Assembly (NCBI GenBank): GCA_035541255.1
Contig: DATKNR010000178.1
Coordinates: 1-6,607, forward strand
Source: JOPF136 sp035541255
GTDB lineage: Bacteria; Acidobacteriota; Terriglobia; Acidiferrales; UBA7541
Length of the DNA: 6,607 nucleotides
Reading direction: 5' to 3'
Shown here: in pieces, positions 5,753 to 6,607 of the stretch
How the letters are laid out: every line of letters starts with the position of its first letter
Numbering within the stretch: the stretch's first letter is position 1
Notes under the pieces: generated by a model
Databases searched by the model: none
Told to the model about the DNA's origin: nothing
Seen by the model: only the letters and a program-made list of their open reading frames with translations
Translations under genes and position numbers: made by a program

Positions 5753-6607
5753 TCAGACGAGGATGCGCAGCGCCGGCTCGGGGGACGGAGAGGAGGCGGA
5801 AGGCGCGGCTGTGCGCGGCGCATCCAGAACGGTGGTGACGCGGCCGACGAGGTCGTAATCCTGGGCGGCGGTGATTTCGATGCGGACGAGCGAGCCGGGA
5901 AGCGATTCGAGCGGGCGGCCTGCGGCGTCGATTTCGGTGACCAGCACGCGGCCATCAATTTCGGGGGCCATGCCTTCGAGGCGGGCCTGCCAGACGAGAT
6001 CGCTGTCGCGCGAAGGGCCTTCGAGAATGGCGGTGAAGGACTGGCCGACGCGGCGGGCCAGGCGGCGGCGCGAAATGGTGCGCTGGATGGACATGAGGCG
6101 GTCGCGGCGATGGGCGATGGTGGCGGCGTCGATTTTGCCATCGAGCGAGTGGGATTCGGCGGTCTCGTCGTCGGAGTAGGCGAAGACGCCGAGCCAGTCG
6201 AACTGGGCGGCGCGGACGAAGTCGCAGAGCTCGCGGAAATCGGATTCGGTTTCGCCGGGGAAGCCGGCAATGAAGGAGGTGCGCAGCCAGACGCCGGGAA
6301 TGGAGGCGCGGATGCGCTCGACGAGTCGGAGGAGGGCATCGGCGCTTCCGCCGCGCTTCATGCGCGCGAGCACGGGCTGGGAGGCGTGCTGGAGCGGCAC
6401 GTCGAGATATTTCACCAGGCGCTGGTGCGCGGCGATGGTATCGAGCAGGCGCGGGGTGATGCGATTCGGATAGCAATAGAGGAAGCGGACCCAGGAGAGC
6501 GAGTCGATGGCGGCGAGGCGCTCGAGGAGAAGAGGAAGGCCGTCGCGAATGCCGAGGTCTTCGCCATAGGCGGTGGTGTCCTGGCCGATGAGGATCGCTT
6601 CGCGGGC
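5753..6607 (-). CDS. rimO: Ribosomal protein S12 methylthiotransferase RimO (partial, N-terminus beyond window)
   Basis: RimO is a radical-SAM enzyme with two iron-sulfur clusters that adds a methylthio group to the conserved aspartate (Asp88/89) of ribosomal protein S12. The frame is open from the right edge, giving the last 284 residues, counted here from the first visible codon. Visible radical-SAM parts are ILIGQDTTAYG (5-15), a RimO hallmark that separates it from MiaB, then LYCYPNRI (43-50), KYLDVPLQHASQPVL (66-80), MKRGG (83-87), RTSFIAGFPGETESDF (109-124) and GVFAYSDDETA (140-150). A TRAM domain follows (about 183-258), with APEIDG (214-219) and DYDLVG (250-255). The CxxxCxxC cluster and the N-terminal methylthiotransferase domain lie outside the window, so the activity cannot be checked fully. 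The C-terminus carries an unusual Ala/Pro/Ser tail after about 262. The stop TGA is 11 bases before pgpA, so the two genes are probably one operon. Confidence 0.95.
   Translation of the reverse strand, partial: AREAILIGQDTTAYGEDLGIRDGLPLLLERLAAIDSLSWVRFLYCYPNRITPRLLDTIAAHQRLVKYLDVPLQHASQPVLARMKRGGSADALLRLVERIRASIPGVWLRTSFIAGFPGETESDFRELCDFVRAAQFDWLGVFAYSDDETAESHSLDGKIDAATIAHRRDRLMSIQRTISRRRLARRVGQSFTAILEGPSRDSDLVWQARLEGMAPEIDGRVLVTEIDAAGRPLESLPGSLVRIEITAAQDYDLVGRVTTVLDAPRTAAPSASSPSPEPALRILV

Noticed and set aside
5575..6339. A 254-codon minus-strand open frame across the rimO-pgpA junction
   Set aside because: It is a shifted frame of rimO and pgpA with an Ala/Pro/Ser-rich product. The two real frames carry full family motifs.

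Overview
The window reads as high-GC chromosomal DNA from an environmental bacterium. Acidobacteriota, class Terriglobia, is the most likely source. This rests on an Oar-type TonB-dependent receptor with an N-terminal carboxypeptidase-regulatory-like domain, a secreted M13 peptidase with HELTH and CRVW motifs, an IPT/TIG plus NHL-propeller protein, and a rimO-pgpA pair. The assignment comes from recalled family features, not a database search. All five genes lie on the minus strand, so transcription runs from right to left.

From right to left: (1) rimO, whose 3' part (284 codons) is visible, with the start and the radical-SAM cysteine cluster beyond the right edge; (2) pgpA, 11 bases downstream, complete and probably translationally coupled to rimO; (3) a 130-base gap holding two identical 26-base palindromic repeats that resemble REP elements; (4) a 338-residue protein made of an IPT/TIG domain and a six-bladed NHL/SMP-30-like propeller, with no signal peptide; (5) a 90-base gap with a small hairpin and a clear ribosome binding site; (6) a complete secreted M13 (neprilysin/PepO family) zinc metallopeptidase; (7) a roughly 420-base gene-free gap containing four tandem 10-base units, a 13-base AT-rich palindrome and a tentative promoter; (8) the first 486 codons of a TonB-dependent outer-membrane receptor running off the left edge.

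rimO and pgpA are housekeeping genes: ribosomal protein S12 methylthiolation and phosphatidylglycerol synthesis. The M13 peptidase and the receptor are cell-envelope proteins that fit peptide handling and uptake, but a long gap separates them and nothing in the sequence proves that they work together. I see no RNA gene, CRISPR array, transposase, phage gene or recognisable new multi-gene system. The parts most worth a second look are non-coding: the REP-like pair beside pgpA and the phased 10-base array upstream of the receptor.
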